Below are positions 1 to 9,335 of a stretch of 64,000 nt of DNA, one piece after another. The notes beneath the pieces are model-generated. The model saw only the letters and a list, made by a program, of their open reading frames with translations, was not told the origin of the DNA and ran no database searches. Numbering within the stretch: the first letter of the stretch is position 1; the number at the start of each line of letters is the position of its first letter. Origin of the DNA: Vulcanisaeta distributa JCM 11213 (GTDB taxonomy: Archaea; Thermoproteota; Thermoprotei; Thermoproteales; Thermocladiaceae); assembly GCA_001316125.1 (NCBI GenBank), contig BBCS01000001.1:62001-126000 (forward strand). The letters are read 5' to 3'. Both the position numbers and the translations under genes were made by a program.

Positions 1-2
1 TG

Positions 3-733
3 ATTGAGGCTGTTCGTGAGGGCAGTGTCGCATTAATCGTTCATGACCCGTACTGGTCTGAAACGGCTAAGCTGGCTAATGTCGTTATTCCAGCGCCAAC
101 ATTCCTTGAGAAGTATGACGTAATTTATAGTTATTGGCATGACTACCTGGTTTACAACGAGCCAATTAAGTCTCCTAGGGGTATAACGGAGGTTGACTTA
201 ATACGTAAATTAGCTAAGGAGCTCGAGATCTCTCATCCACTGCTTCTTGAGGATCCCTGGGATGCCGTTGATAAGGCCATAAGGCCTGCCGGCGTTACTT
301 TGGAGGAGCTTAGGGTGAGGAAAATTGTTAAGGTAAAGCCGAGGTACTTACCCACGAACGAGCCTGACGCACTTCCACTGCCTAATCCCGTAGAGCCTAG
401 TGAATTGAGTGATAATGAGGTTCGCTTAGTCTTTACCTCGCATCCGCTTTATACGAATACGCAGTTCCGTGAGGTTTACGGTAATCTAGAGTCTGTGGTT
501 TATACCCATGATTATGAGGGTGTCGTTGTTCTAGAGAATGAGTTTGGTGCTGTTAGGGTTAAGGCTGTTAGGATAGTAATGTGCCTCCTGGTGTGGCGTT
601 GATTTATAAGAGTAGCCTTATCGACCTTGATGGTAAGCCGATAAATACCCTCACAGGCCGTGTTAAGGGTAAGTATGCAGGTACGCCATTACTTAATGGC
701 GTTAAGGTTAGGATTAGGGTTGCAAATAAATGA
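3..733 (+). CDS. Molybdopterin oxidoreductase, C-terminal part (5' end outside window)
   Basis: The frame is open from the window edge, so only the C-terminal ~240 residues are present. The text reads as the end of a molybdopterin-dependent (DMSO reductase family) catalytic subunit: a 'VIPAPTFLEKYDV' stretch as in the last part of the MoCo domain, then the molydopterin-dinucleotide-binding beta-barrel ('RLVFTSHPLYTNTQFREVYG'), ending in 'VRIRVANK'. Such enzymes reduce or oxidise sulfur, arsenic, selenium or nitrogen compounds at the membrane; the substrate cannot be told from this end. One base appears to be missing near 575 (expected 'RISNVPPGVAL'), which moves the rest into another frame up to the stop at 731-733. 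Confidence 0.8.
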
Positions 734-880
734 CATATATTTTTATCAATCCATTCATGATTAATTAAGTCACTTTCACATCATTAACGGTGATCAGTAA
801 GTCATTAGCACCATAACCTATTGCTTGTTATCGTTATCTTTAAGGACATGCTTTTAAACTATGCCCATTGACGGAATAAA

Positions 881-1281
881 ATGGTCGTTGAATTAGCCAA
901 AAGATCTGGCAGGGATTTAAGGAGACTTTTAAGAAGATTAAATTTGGTCACGGTAGGTGTTTTGATGATAATGAATTTACATCATTATTAAGGAGCATCA
1001 ATATTAAGTTTGGCAATGATTATTGGTTATTAGGTTGGAGGGAACATAAAATTAGTACTTCCTCATCGCTCTTTGTATTGTCGCTCATTGATAGGTATAA
1101 TAGGGAATACGTGGTTAAGATTTACGTCAGCATTGGTATCATAAGCATGGTATTACCCGCAAACCAGCTTAACCTTTCCGACGAAATTTCAGGCATAACA
1201 ATGCTGATTAATGGAAATACGGCCAACCTATCAGGTAGGATACTCTGCATAACCAATGTTAAGGTTAAGGAGGTGCCTTAA
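881..1281 (+). CDS. Conserved-looking hypothetical protein, ~134 aa, frameshifted
   Basis: ATG at 881 begins 'MVVELAKRSGRDL', then a missing base near 917 shifts the frame; the continuation 'KETFKKIKFGHGRCFDD' runs open to the stop at 1279-1281 and ends 'ITNVKVKEVP'. No family recognised. The protein is soluble-looking, with a basic N-terminus and a beta-rich C-terminal half. It sits alone between the oxidoreductase and the convergent radical SAM gene, with 3 bases to the latter's stop. The continuous composition across the two frames supports one gene rather than two. Confidence 0.5.
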
Positions 1282-1284
1282 CGC

Positions 1285-2437
1285 CTATCCCTGCCTCTTA
1301 ACGTGAATCTTACTCCTAAGCTCCTCAATTTGCTCCCTCGTTATTCTGACATACCTGGATAATAATTCAATCGGTACATAGGCGAACCTATCACTTAATC
1401 TCCATGTTGGCCACACCTTACCGCCAATGTTAATTTTAGCACCGCAGAATTTGCACCTGCCATCCTCGGTTAAGTTAACCTCTAATATGTCGAAGCCCCT
1501 CCTCCTAATCACAACCCTGCCGCAGCTTGGGCAGTAGGTGTTTTCGAGTTTATGCCCTGGAACATTACCAATATACACGTACTTAAGTCCCTCCTCCTTA
1601 GCCACCTGGGCGTGCCTCTCCAGCGTCTCTATGGGCGTTGGTGTAGGTAATCAACCTTATAATCAGGGTGAAATCTCAGGAAATGCATTGGGGGTCTCAG
1701 GGCCTAGGTTATCCACGATCCACCTGGTCAGTTTACGGGCGTACTCCAGGTTATCGCCTATTTCGGGGGACAACGAGGTCCGTAACCTCAATGAATATCC
1801 CCCCCTTCCTCTTCATCTCAAGGAGGGTCTGGAATATGGGCTCTGGGTCTGGGACCATTGAGAATCTCCTCAGGAACTTAGGTTCTGCATTGCCCTTGAA
1901 ATCCACGGTAGCCGCATCAAGGAACTTGGATATGTAATCAACCGCCTCATCGGTCATGTATCCGTTAGTAACGAATGTATTGAATAGTCCTTTCTTCCTG
2001 GCTAGGACTCCAACGTCGTATGCAAATTCCGCGAAGATTGATGGTTCGTTATATGTATACGTGATTCCCTGGGTCCCATAAGTCTCGGCCAACTCAATAA
2101 TCTTCTCTGGAGTTACCTCGAATCCCTCGAGAACCCTTCTCTGGCTTATGTCGAAGTTCTGGCAATACTGGCATGCCCAGCTACAGCCGTATGTGGAGAA
2201 TGAGAGAACCATGGAGCCTGGGTTGAAGTGGTAAAGGGGCTTCTTCTCTATTGGGTCCACGGCTATTGCTGAGATCTTGCCATAGACCATTAGGTGGAGT
2301 TTACCACCTAAGTTCCACCTAACACCGCAAAATCCGTACTGCCCATCGGAGAGCTTACACCTTCTTGCGCATGCCGTGCATTCAACCCTGCCGTCCGGCA
2401 ATGCCTTATATAATGTTGCCTCTTTCATTAAACTCAT
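1285..2437 (-). CDS. Radical SAM enzyme of the AmmeMemoRadiSam / PflA-like family
   Basis: About 380 codons. The N-terminus carries the usual Cys-rich lead ('[10 protein letters not shown]', 'GFCGVR'), then the radical SAM cluster motif CxxxCxxC in '[16 protein letters not shown]', '[15 protein letters not shown]', and a C-terminal zinc-ribbon-like part ('[11 protein letters not shown]', 'CKFCGAK') after '[12 protein letters not shown]', which is diagnostic of this family. The reaction is not established. The gene is broken between about 1605 and 1760: C runs of five stand where four are needed (near 1757 and 1690) and an A seems lost near 1640; corrected, the text reads '[15 protein letters not shown]' and '[15 protein letters not shown]'. 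ATG at 2437 or at 2428. Confidence 0.8.
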
Positions 2438-2552
2438 AACTAATCATTAATCAATTATTAAAAACCTTATGAGGTGAGTAGGTTTCCTTATACTAGTACG
2501 TAATTATGGAGGGGGTATGTTTTTTAAGTGGCTTATTATATGGAGCCAAGAT

Positions 2553-2955
2553 ATGCCGAAGAAGAGGAAGAATAGGGGGACGCCATAAGGGCGATAAGGG
2601 CAAGGAACCAATGGTTTATTGCGACAATTGTGGTAAGTTAGTGCCTAGGTCTAAGGCTGTTAGGGTTACTGTGCCCTACTCACCAGTACCCGGTGACTTA
2701 GCTAGGGAACTTGAGAAGCAAGGCGCCATTGTTCCTAGGTACTACGTAACCAAGACCTACTGCATAAACTGTGCCATTTACCTTGGCATACTGAAGGTTA
2801 GGGCTGAGGATGAGAGGAAGAGAAAGATTTCATTAACGAAAGCACCAGCGCGTAGAGAGGTAATAACCGTACCGCCAGCATCAAAGCCCGCCCAAACGCA
2901 GACACCAGCGACATCAACTTCACAAGGCACTCAGGGAGCGCCGGCAAAGCCTTAA
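2553..2955 (+). CDS. rps26e: Small ribosomal subunit protein eS26 (S26e)
   Basis: ATG at 2553 gives 'MPKKRKNR', then a G run of five at 2574-2578 where four are needed moves the frame; downstream 'GRHKGDKGKEPMVYCDNCGKLVPRSKA' and 'TKTYCINCAIYLGILK' are typical of S26e, with two CxxC pairs that bind zinc. The protein is a component of the 30S subunit near the mRNA exit channel. The last ~30 residues are a Pro/Ala/Thr-rich tail ('PASKPAQTQTPATSTS'), longer than the usual core. An in-frame reading from an upstream ATG at 2506 exists but is only a result of the extra base. Confidence 0.88.
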
Positions 2956-3014
2956 TCTTAAAATAATGACGGTAGTAACTCTTATAAGCCATTTCAGGTT
3001 CATGTTAATGCATA

Positions 3015-3417
3015 ATGGAGAATAGCGAAGAGACTAGGAGGATGGAATTGCCCAATACGGAAACAGTAAGGAGAGGTCCAAGTAGGCTTGAGTTAACGTT
3101 TATTGAGAGCCTAGGGATTTCATGAAGGACTTTAAGGTTGTTTTCGACCTATCAATAATAAGGGAAATAACACTTGGTAGGAGCCTGAGAACATGGTCAT
3201 AATACCTGACCCAACGGTCTCGAGAAAACACGCCGTGATAACCATGGTTGGAAATGAATTGCTAATTAAGGATTTAAATAGTACGAACGGTACATACGTA
3301 CTTGATGGTGGGACATTCAAGAGAATAAGTGAGTACAGGTTTAGTGGTGATGTCGTTGTTAGGCTCGGTTATTATACCGTTATTAAACTATCACTGGTAA
3401 CTGAGGAAAACGCATAG
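3015..3417 (+). CDS. FHA-domain protein
   Basis: The C-terminal ~90 residues are a forkhead-associated domain: 'ITLGRS', 'VSRKHAVI' and 'DLNSTNGTYV' are the phosphothreonine-binding loops with Gly-Arg, Ser-Arg-x-His and Ser-Thr-Asn-Gly in place. The N-terminal ~40 residues are charged and unassigned. Two short-run deletions (near 3117, 'SLGDFMKDF', and near 3187, 'GRSPENMVI') split the frame. The gene ends 2 bases from the stop of the convergent membrane Ser/Thr kinase, so a substrate or partner role in that phospho-signalling pair is likely (inference). A small scaffold-type FHA protein of this size fits a reader of phosphorylated kinase or target. Confidence 0.78.
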
Positions 3418-3419
3418 TA

Positions 3420-4634
3420 TTAAGTGGCTTTTACATTCATGAATTTACTAAGTATAGCTAGAATTTCATTGGTACTTGATGGTCTCAATGACGGATTTAA
3501 CTCAAGACCTTTCATTATTAATGATGCAATCTCAGGCGGTACATCAGGTCTGTAACTAGTTATTAGGGGGGGTATGAAGGCCTGTCCACTACTTAATCTA
3601 TGGATATGTGGGTTTATCCCTGTTAGCATTTCATAGAATATGCATGATAATGAGTAAATGTCTGACCTAACATCGGCGATTCCCTTACTAACCTCAGGTG
3701 CTGCGTAGGCTATTGAGAATTGGGATACGTAGGACTTACCACCAACCATTATCTTAGCCGCGCCCAAGTCACCAATCTTCACAACCCTCCTCTCCCTATC
3801 CTTAAATAGTATATTCTCAGGTTTAAGGTCGAGGTGTATTATGTTTGCCTTATGGAGCTCAGACAATGCAAGCGCTATTGAATAAGCCAGCCTTAAGAAT
3901 TCACCGAGCTCAAGAGGCCCCCCCTTCTCCTTCATTAAGTCCCTCAGTGATCCGCCCTCCATGAACTCCATAACCACATAAGGTGGCTCGCTCAGGTAAT
4001 CCTCAAGAGACTTATACGGTAGCTTCTCATCGGGCGGTATGTGAACCTCAAACACCCTGACGATATGTGGGCTCTCAATAAGCAAGTACTCACTCATCTC
4101 CTTCTTGAATGATGAGAGTACCCTGGGATCATTAGCCAAGGGATTACCTCTCGAATCCCTATCCTTAAGGACCTTAATGGCGTAGATCCTGCCCCCCCAC
4201 TCATCCCTACCCCCCCTAAGCACGTAGCTAAAGCCACCTGTTGCGATTACCTCATCGATTAGGTACTTACCATCTAACCATGCGCCAAGCCAGGATAATG
4301 GTGGTTTCAATCCCCCCCTAACAAACCTTAACCTGGTTGGTCTTAGGTACATTATTATGAAGATGAGCGTTAAGGCGGTAATACCCAACCAGTAAACCCT
4401 GACCACTGGGTAAATGCCGTAGACCAGTGTCACTAGTAATACTGCCGCTGAGACGTAACCGGGGAATTTCCTCATCATTGGTACTGCGGATACAATGGAT
4501 GGCATCAAAGCCATGTATGCATAAGGTTGATTCAGCACTAGGAGAAATACGGCACCAGGTATTATCAGGAGCACGCCTAAGTATGTTATTGCCCTATCAA
4601 TCACATCCTCAGGGAAGTCAATCCTATACATCAA
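3420..4634 (-). CDS. Membrane-anchored Ser/Thr protein kinase (eukaryotic-like)
   Basis: 404 residues. Residues ~10-100 hold three to four hydrophobic segments, then a cytosolic kinase domain from ~128: glycine loop 'ATGGFSYVLRG', catalytic Lys in 'YAIKVLK', 'IIHLDLKPENILF' (HxDLKPEN with Leu for Arg in HRD), metal-binding 'GDLGAAK' (DLG for DFG), and 'YAAPEVSKG' for APE. The N-terminal membrane part and C-terminal kinase reverse the bacterial PknB order. Two C/G runs of seven inside the gene (4191-4197, 4210-4216) probably add a Gly each: 'YVLRGGRDEWGGRIY' should read with single Gly as usual. Tail-to-tail with the FHA gene; a 131-residue membrane protein lies just upstream on the same strand. 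Confidence 0.88.
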   Translation of the reverse strand: MMYRIDFPEDVIDRAITYLGVLLIIPGAVFLLVLNQPYAYMALMPSIVSAVPMMRKFPGYVSAAVLLVTLVYGIYPVVRVYWLGITALTLIFIIMYLRPTRLRFVRGGLKPPLSWLGAWLDGKYLIDEVIATGGFSYVLRGGRDEWGGRIYAIKVLKDRDSRGNPLANDPRVLSSFKKEMSEYLLIESPHIVRVFEVHIPPDEKLPYKSLEDYLSEPPYVVMEFMEGGSLRDLMKEKGGPLELGEFLRLAYSIALALSELHKANIIHLDLKPENILFKDRERRVVKIGDLGAAKIMVGGKSYVSQFSIAYAAPEVSKGIADVRSDIYSLSCIFYEMLTGINPHIHRLSSGQAFIPPLITSYRPDVPPEIASLIMKGLELNPSLRPSSTNEILAILSKFMNVKAT

Positions 4635-4690
4635 TATTGAACCTCTAATCGTTATTATGAAGGATGATGCGAATATAAGGAGTGAATTTA

Positions 4691-5089
4691 TTAGTAAATA
4701 AAGCGCTGGGGGGGTGCGGGATTTACATAACCTCTATAGAATAGGTATAAAACGTATAATGATATTAATACAATCATCGCCCTTAAATCCGCAACCCTTA
4801 ACGATAAAACTAATACAATAACCCCTAGAAATACCGCTAATACATCATAGACATAGGCATTACTCATTATAAATATCATAGATAATGCGAGTATGATTTC
4901 TGAAATCAGTGGTATTAAAAACCAGTTATTTCTCAATGGATACTTCCTGAATAATTCATAGAATAGCACGAATAATGAAACCACGATTAATGCCCGTACG
5001 GCGTTAATACCGGTTATAAATAGTAAACTTATGAAAAGCACAATCCCTGGTAATGCCTTAAGCACCTTATTAACATCGGTAATCAACAC
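4691..5089 (-). CDS. Small integral membrane protein, 132 aa
   Basis: Four to five hydrophobic segments fill the whole protein ('ALPGIVLFISLLFITGI', 'ALIVVSLFVLFYELF', 'IILALSMIFIMSNAYV', 'VLAVFLGVIVLVLSL', 'MIVLISLYVLYLFYRG'). No family recognised. It ends 56 bases before the start of the kinase gene on the same strand, so the two are probably one transcript and the protein may work with the kinase in the membrane. A G run of seven at 4708-4714 gives 'NPAPPQRF' near the C-terminus and may be an inflated run. Confidence 0.6.
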   Translation of the reverse strand: MLITDVNKVLKALPGIVLFISLLFITGINAVRALIVVSLFVLFYELFRKYPLRNNWFLIPLISEIILALSMIFIMSNAYVYDVLAVFLGVIVLVLSLRVADLRAMIVLISLYVLYLFYRGYVNPAPPQRFIY

Positions 5090-5137
5090 GTTAGTTACTC
5101 TTTAAAGTCCCAATTTAAAACGTTATTTAGATAATGG

Positions 5138-5412
5138 ATGAAGAGGGTCCACGTACTCATCAGAGGCATAGTCCAGGGAGTTGGTTTTAGGGCCTCGTGA
5201 GAAGAAATGCCAGGAGACTAGGCGTTAAGGGCTTTGTTAGGAATCTACCTGATGGCTTCACAGTGGAGATAGTCGCGGAAGGACCCGATGAAGCCATAGA
5301 CCAACTAATAAGTATTGTCAGTAAAGGGCCCCCTGGCGCAATAGTCGAGGATATCGAGGTGAGTTATGAGGAGCCCAGGAATGAATTCAACGATTTCGAA
5401 ATTCTCTATTAA
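5138..5412 (+). CDS. acyP: Acylphosphatase
   Basis: About 91 codons, the family's normal size. 'LIRGIVQGVGFRAS' is the phosphate-binding loop with its catalytic Arg, and 'KGFVRNLPDG' carries the catalytic Asn; 'GPPGAIVEDIEV' matches the conserved C-terminal part. The enzyme hydrolyses acyl phosphates in the cytosol. A missing C near 5199 ('RASVRRNARRL') breaks the frame just after the catalytic loop. ATG at 5138 is chosen because 'MKRVHVLIRG' is the normal start; an ATG 4 bases earlier is out of frame. The 3' end overlaps the convergent Nudix gene by 26 bases. Confidence 0.88.
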
Positions 5413-5878
5413 CATAATTAACATACTTAATTAAACCACCACCGCATGGTTTAGGCCCCGAATCTAATAAATCCATTATTAATTGTCTCGCAGTGTCTGT
5501 TAGGTTGAGGTTCAACGCCTCCCTCAAATCGACAAACCTTAACTCCATGGCGTCACTCGATGCCTTAGGTTCGCCACTAATGGGTTCTATTAAATAATCC
5601 AACAATAAGAAGTGGTACTTAACCCTGCCTTCCTTATCTCGCTCTATGTATTGGTAAATACCGAAGAGACTAATCACCCTACCAATAATACCAGTCTCTT
5701 CCTGTAACTCTCTCAACGCGGCCTTATCCGGATCTTCGCCTGGCTCAACCATACCACCAGGTATTGACCACTTACCCCTGTTGGGTTCAGCGCCCCTTCT
5801 TATTAACAGGATCTCACTATTCTTAATAACTATGGCGCCAACACCAACCAATGGATACCTTGGGTATTCCCTACTCAT
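5387..5878 (-). CDS. Nudix hydrolase
   Basis: 163 residues, intact. The Nudix box is complete: 'GGMVEPGEDPDKAALREL' followed by 'QEETGI', matching Gx5Ex7REUxEExGU, after 'GKWSIPGG'. The family hydrolyses nucleoside diphosphates linked to another moiety, with Mg2+ held by the box glutamates; the substrate is not evident. Starts at ATG 5878 ('MSREYPRYPLVGVGAIV'). The last residues overlap the convergent acylphosphatase gene. Confidence 0.88.
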   Translation of the reverse strand: MSREYPRYPLVGVGAIVIKNSEILLIRRGAEPNRGKWSIPGGMVEPGEDPDKAALRELQEETGIIGRVISLFGIYQYIERDKEGRVKYHFLLLDYLIEPISGEPKASSDAMELRFVDLREALNLNLTDTARQLIMDLLDSGPKPCGGGLIKYVNYVNREFRNR

Positions 5879-5954
5879 TTAGTAGCTTGGTATGTCCTAA
5901 GTTAATTAAGTATTAACGCTACACTTAAAAGGGTAAAATGGCACGGCATACCTA

Positions 5955-6194
5955 ATGGAATGTAATAATGACAAGGTAAGGAGTGTTATTGAGACTTTAT
6001 CAGATAAAGAGCCCATTGAGGCTTATCAGACATTACTTGAGGAGAATTGCTTCGGTAGGAGCATGATTTATGACATGGGTGGTAAATACATCGTGTACAT
6101 GAAGGATGAGGAGAACGCATGTATTGAGGAAACGAACTCGATAGACCGTGCCAGGGAGTTAGCGAGGGCATTCGTTGACTCCGTTTGTTCCTGA
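5955..6194 (+). CDS. Small Cys-containing protein, 79 aa, unknown
   Basis: An intact 79-residue frame with acidic composition and four Cys, including one at position 3 ('MECNND') and one two from the end ('VCS'). No family recognised. Its stop codon (6192-6194) shares a base with the ATG of the next gene, a MoaD/ThiS-like ubiquitin-fold protein, so the two are almost certainly translated together. That suggests a role with the carrier protein, for example as a client or partner (inference). Confidence 0.6.
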   Translation: MECNNDKVRSVIETLSDKEPIEAYQTLLEENCFGRSMIYDMGGKYIVYMKDEENACIEETNSIDRARELARAFVDSVCS

Positions 6195-6478
6195 TGACCA
6201 TGAAGGTAAGGGTAATATTATCAGCGAATCTTCACGAACTTGCTAATGCGGTGAGCGTTACCTTGCAGGTACCGAGTGAGTGTACGGTTAAGGACTTAAT
6301 AATAAAGCTTGGTGAGGTAAATCCAGAAATTCCGAAGATACTGCTTAAGGGTGATGAACTTAATGAGAATTATATCGTGATTGTGAATGGTAGGGACATA
6401 CATTGGTTGAAGGGCTTGCTTACCAATCTTAATGATGGCGATGAGATATTAATTGCGCCTAAGGCATTCATATCATAA
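6194..6478 (+). CDS. MoaD/ThiS-like beta-grasp protein lacking the C-terminal Gly-Gly
   Basis: 94 residues. The fold signature is 'CTVKDLIIKLGEVNP', 'NYIVIVNGRDIHWL' and 'LNDGDEILIAP', as in MoaD and archaeal SAMP proteins. Functional sulfur carriers and protein modifiers end in Gly-Gly, which is adenylated and loaded with sulfur; this one ends 'IAPKAFIS', so it should not be loaded in the usual way unless processed. ATG 6194 overlaps the preceding stop; a TTG at 6185 and an ATG at 6200 are alternatives. Confidence 0.75.
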   Translation: MTMKVRVILSANLHELANAVSVTLQVPSECTVKDLIIKLGEVNPEIPKILLKGDELNENYIVIVNGRDIHWLKGLLTNLNDGDEILIAPKAFIS

Positions 6479-6522
6479 AACTTAATACCTCCACTTAAGT
6501 GTTTTAATACCCGTGATTGTAA

Positions 6523-7337
6523 ATGGCTAGGAATAAGTTAGTGAGCATTAAGGAGGCCTTAGATTTGGTAAATGATGGCGATGAAATAGCGATAGGGGGC
6601 ATGTCCTTTCACCGTAATCCCATGTCTATGGCCATAGCCATAGCTAGGTCAAACAAGAGGGACTTAGCATTAGTGGATAGGGAGCCTGGGCTTGCCTTTG
6701 ACCTATTAACGATATCGGGTAGGGTTAAGAGGATTAGGGCTGCGATGGTTACATTCGAGCACTTCGGCATCGCACCTGGTTCAGGAGGATGGTGGAGAGT
6801 GGCGAGGTGGAGTTCATAGAGGATGTTTGTGAGGGTGTAATGGCTGGACTCCGTGCAGGGGCTTACGGACTTCCCTTCATGCCGTCAGCCATTGCATTAG
6901 ATAGTGAATTAGTTCCGTTAAATGTTAAGAGGGGTATTTGGAAGATCATTAAGGATCCGTTTAATGACCAGGAGTTGATTGCAGTCAAGGCGATAAGGCC
7001 TGACGTGGCCCTGGTGCACGTTCATAGAGCTGATGAGAGGGGTGATGTTGAGATTTATGGTCCTAAATACGAGGATTTACTTAAGATTCAGGCGGCTAAG
7101 AAGGTCATAGTTACGGCTGAGGAAATAGTGAATGAGGATTATTTTAAGGAGCACCCAGAGCGCCTAACAATACCAGGCTTCATGGTAACCGCCGTTGTGC
7201 ACTCACCAAGAGGTGCGTGGCCAACGTCAATGTATGGCTATTACAAGGCTGATTATGACATTATCAAGAGGTATTTTGATAATGTTAAGGCTGGGCTGAG
7301 TATTGAGAAGGTGCTTGAGGTGTTCGCCCATGGCTGA
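6523..7337 (+). CDS. CoA transferase family I, alpha subunit (GctA/IpdA-like)
   Basis: About 271 codons: 'GDEIAIGGMSFHRNPMSMAI' at the N-terminus, 'EPGLAFDLL', and the long 'AIRPDVALVHVHRADERGD' typical of the alpha subunit of glutaconate- and IpdAB-type CoA transferases. With the beta subunit downstream it forms the heteromeric enzyme that moves CoA between carboxylic acids. A T is missing near 6782; corrected, the junction reads 'FGIAPGFRRMVESGEVEF', the expected family sequence. The stop overlaps the beta subunit's ATG at 7330, showing translational coupling. Confidence 0.85.
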
Positions 7338-8063
7338 CATGGATAACGTCATTAAGTGCATGGCGAAGCAATTGAAGGATGGGGGGGATATTATATATAC
7401 GGGCCTTACATCAGTCCCTGCCGTGTTAGCGGTTGCGTTGGCTAGGTATTGGGGATTGAACATATGGTTCATTAATGTGGCTGAGGTATATGAACCCCCC
7501 CGTAACATAGCAATAACACCATCGTCTGGAGATCCCTACTCATTTATTAATGGTGAGGGTTTTGTAACGAGCTTAGATGCCTTTGACCTAGCCAGGCGTG
7601 GGCAGCTTGATGTTATGTTCTTTTCGGCGGCCCAGGTTGATCGTAGGGGGGGCAACATGAACTTATCTGTCATTGGTAATTACGAGAAACCCAAGGTTAG
7701 ATTACCCGGCGGCGCAGCCGCGGCTTACCTATATAGAAGAGCCCGTAGGGTTGTGATGTGGCTCAAGGAGCACTCGAGAAGAACGCTCGTTGAGAGGGTT
7801 GACTTCATAACCGCCCCCCGGGCCCACGAAGCAAGGCCCGCATTTAACGATATGTACCCCCAAAGGCCATGTTTGAGTTTGATAATGAGTTAGGCGAATT
7901 AGTGTTGGCCGGTTTATTCCCTGGTGTTGGTGTTGATGATGTGATTAATAATATGGCGTTTAAACCAAGAGTTAGAGAATCATTAAGAATTCTTGAGCCT
8001 GTAACGCAGGATGAATTGCAATTCCTAAATAAGTTAGACCCGAGTGGTGTTAGGTACTCATAG
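7330..8063 (+). CDS. CoA transferase family I, beta subunit (GctB/IpdB-like)
   Basis: About 245 codons starting 'MADMDNVIKCM'. Family text: 'IIYTGLTSVPAVLAVALAR', 'GQLDVMFFSAAQVDRRG', 'NMNLSVIGNYEKPKVRLPGG' and 'LAGLFPGVGVDDV'. Forms the enzyme with the alpha subunit encoded just upstream. The 7817-7875 stretch is disturbed: around a C run of six and a further run of five the frame moves, and the expected 'GPHLTICTPKAMFEFDNELGEL' can be rebuilt. Three G/C runs of seven (7381, 7495, 7646) each give one extra Gly or Pro ('KDGGDII', 'YEPPRNI', 'RRGGNMN'). Confidence 0.83.
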
Positions 8064-8080
8064 TTTTAATTATTCAAATA

Positions 8081-8448
8081 TCATAGCATCTTATTTTCTA
8101 TCTTGTATGCACCCAGTATTATTGCTCCAGCTGATTTCGAGGCCTCCACAAGCTTCTTACCAACCTCATCACCACCCTCAGCTGGGTAAACAAGTAAGGC
8201 GTAGCCAATAGCCTCGCCTGGCCAGCCATAGGCATAAGCTAGTAATAGGTTAAGCCTGTGGCCGCCTCTATCGTCGTCAAAACCCTACCCAGAGTACCTG
8301 GTTCATTGGGCATCGCTATATGTATTATAAATACGCCGCCCTGTATCGTCATGGCCAAGTCATAAATCTTCGTAAATAGTCTCTGCATATCCTCAATCAT
8401 CCTAAGTAAATTAGCTCCTGCACTCACGCTTGAATTGAAAATAATCAA
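8081..8448 (-). CDS. Small protein with ACT-like fold, frameshifted
   Basis: About 121 codons. 'VFIIHIAMPNEPGTLGRVLTTIEAA' looks like the first strand and helix of an ACT domain (Pro-Gly-x-Leu in the ligand loop), followed after a lost base near 8250 by 'LNLLLAYAYGWPGEA' and 'GDEVGKKLVEASKSAGAII'. ACT domains bind amino acids and regulate enzymes; a stand-alone copy is often an allosteric partner. No ligand can be named. The stop at 8081-8083 is 17 bases past the end of the convergent CoA transferase operon. Confidence 0.6.
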
Positions 8449-8515
8449 TTATTTCAATTAATCACACAAGATAAAGAAAGACTAAAGTAGTATTGATCCG
8501 TTGATTAAATTGCGA

Positions 8516-9176
8516 ATGAGAAGTATATATAAGTGCGTGATTTGTGGCTCATACACCGAGGACACGGTACATTGCGGGGGGGTACAAGCTAGGTTATTAC
8601 TAGATGGTAAATTAAGGAGCAGGCTGAGTCATTTAATGACTTACCTACTTAGGCATGATCCAGACGCGGCAGACCTATCAATGGACAGTGAGGGTTGGGT
8701 AAGCATTGATGAGTTGGTACATGCATTAAGGAATAAATGGGATCCAAAGGCATACTCATGGCTGACTAAGGAGCATATAATGGCGGTGGCGTCGCTCGAC
8801 CCAAAGGTAGGTTTGAGATTAGGGATGGATGATTAGGGCTAGGTATGGCCATAATAAGTCGCTCGATGTTAATATAAGGTATGAGGTTGACAGTGAAGTG
8901 AGGACTCTATATCATGGAACCACGAAGAGGGCGTTGGTACGAATAATGCGTGAGGGTATAAAGCCTATGAACAGGAAGTACGTGCACTTAGTACTGGACC
9001 CGAGGGATGCTTATGAGGTGGCTCTTAGGCATGGTAATGACGTAGTAATATTAAAGATAAACGTAGATTGCCTTAGAAGGAACGATCAACAAATATTGAT
9101 TGCGACGGATAGGATAAGACTTACGGACTACGTACCACCACAATGCATAGAGTCAGTAATAAACCCACGAAACTAA
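8516..9176 (+). CDS. kptA: RNA 2'-phosphotransferase Tpt1/KptA
   Basis: About 220 codons. N-terminal zinc-ribbon part 'YKCVICGSYTEDTVHCG', then the winged-helix half 'RLSHLMTYLLRHDPDAADL' with 'EGWVSIDELVHALR', and the ADP-ribosyl-transferase-like half 'RYGHNKSLDV', 'LYHGTTKRALVRIMREGI'. It removes the 2'-phosphate left after RNA ligation, using NAD+. Two missing bases near 8805 and 8827 break the frame at the join of the halves (expected 'GRFEIRDGMIRARYGH'). The N-terminal Cys cluster is the archaeal form. ATG 8516 is preferred over TTG 8501 because the zinc part starts directly after it. Confidence 0.87.
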
Positions 9177-9208
9177 AAGCTTAAATTTCTTGGTTCTCGG
9201 CTTCCCTT

Positions 9209-9285
9209 GGGCCGGTAGTCTAGCCTGGAAGGATGCCCGCTTGGCGCGCGGGAGATCCCGGGTTCAAATCCCGGCCGGTCCACCA
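9209..9285 (+). tRNA. tRNA-Ala (anticodon GGC)
   Basis: Full cloverleaf over 9209-9282 with CCA encoded at 9283-9285. Acceptor GGGCCGG pairs with CCGGTCC and contains the G3-U70 wobble pair that is the alanine identity mark. The anticodon stem CCCGC/GCGGG closes the loop TTGGCGC, anticodon GGC. The T-arm is CCGGG-TTCAAAT-CCCGG. No intron. It has no G/C run of four or more, and unlike the tRNA-Ser gene in this window it is undisturbed. Confidence 0.96.
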
Positions 9286-9335
9286 CAAAATCATTATGTG
9301 AGAGTTAGCTTTTTGTCTCATTCATTACTTTCTAT

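Noticed and set aside
1285..1605. Stand-alone zinc-ribbon protein
   Set aside because: Its sequence ([20 protein letters not shown]) is the C-terminal part of the radical SAM enzyme encoded upstream on the same strand.
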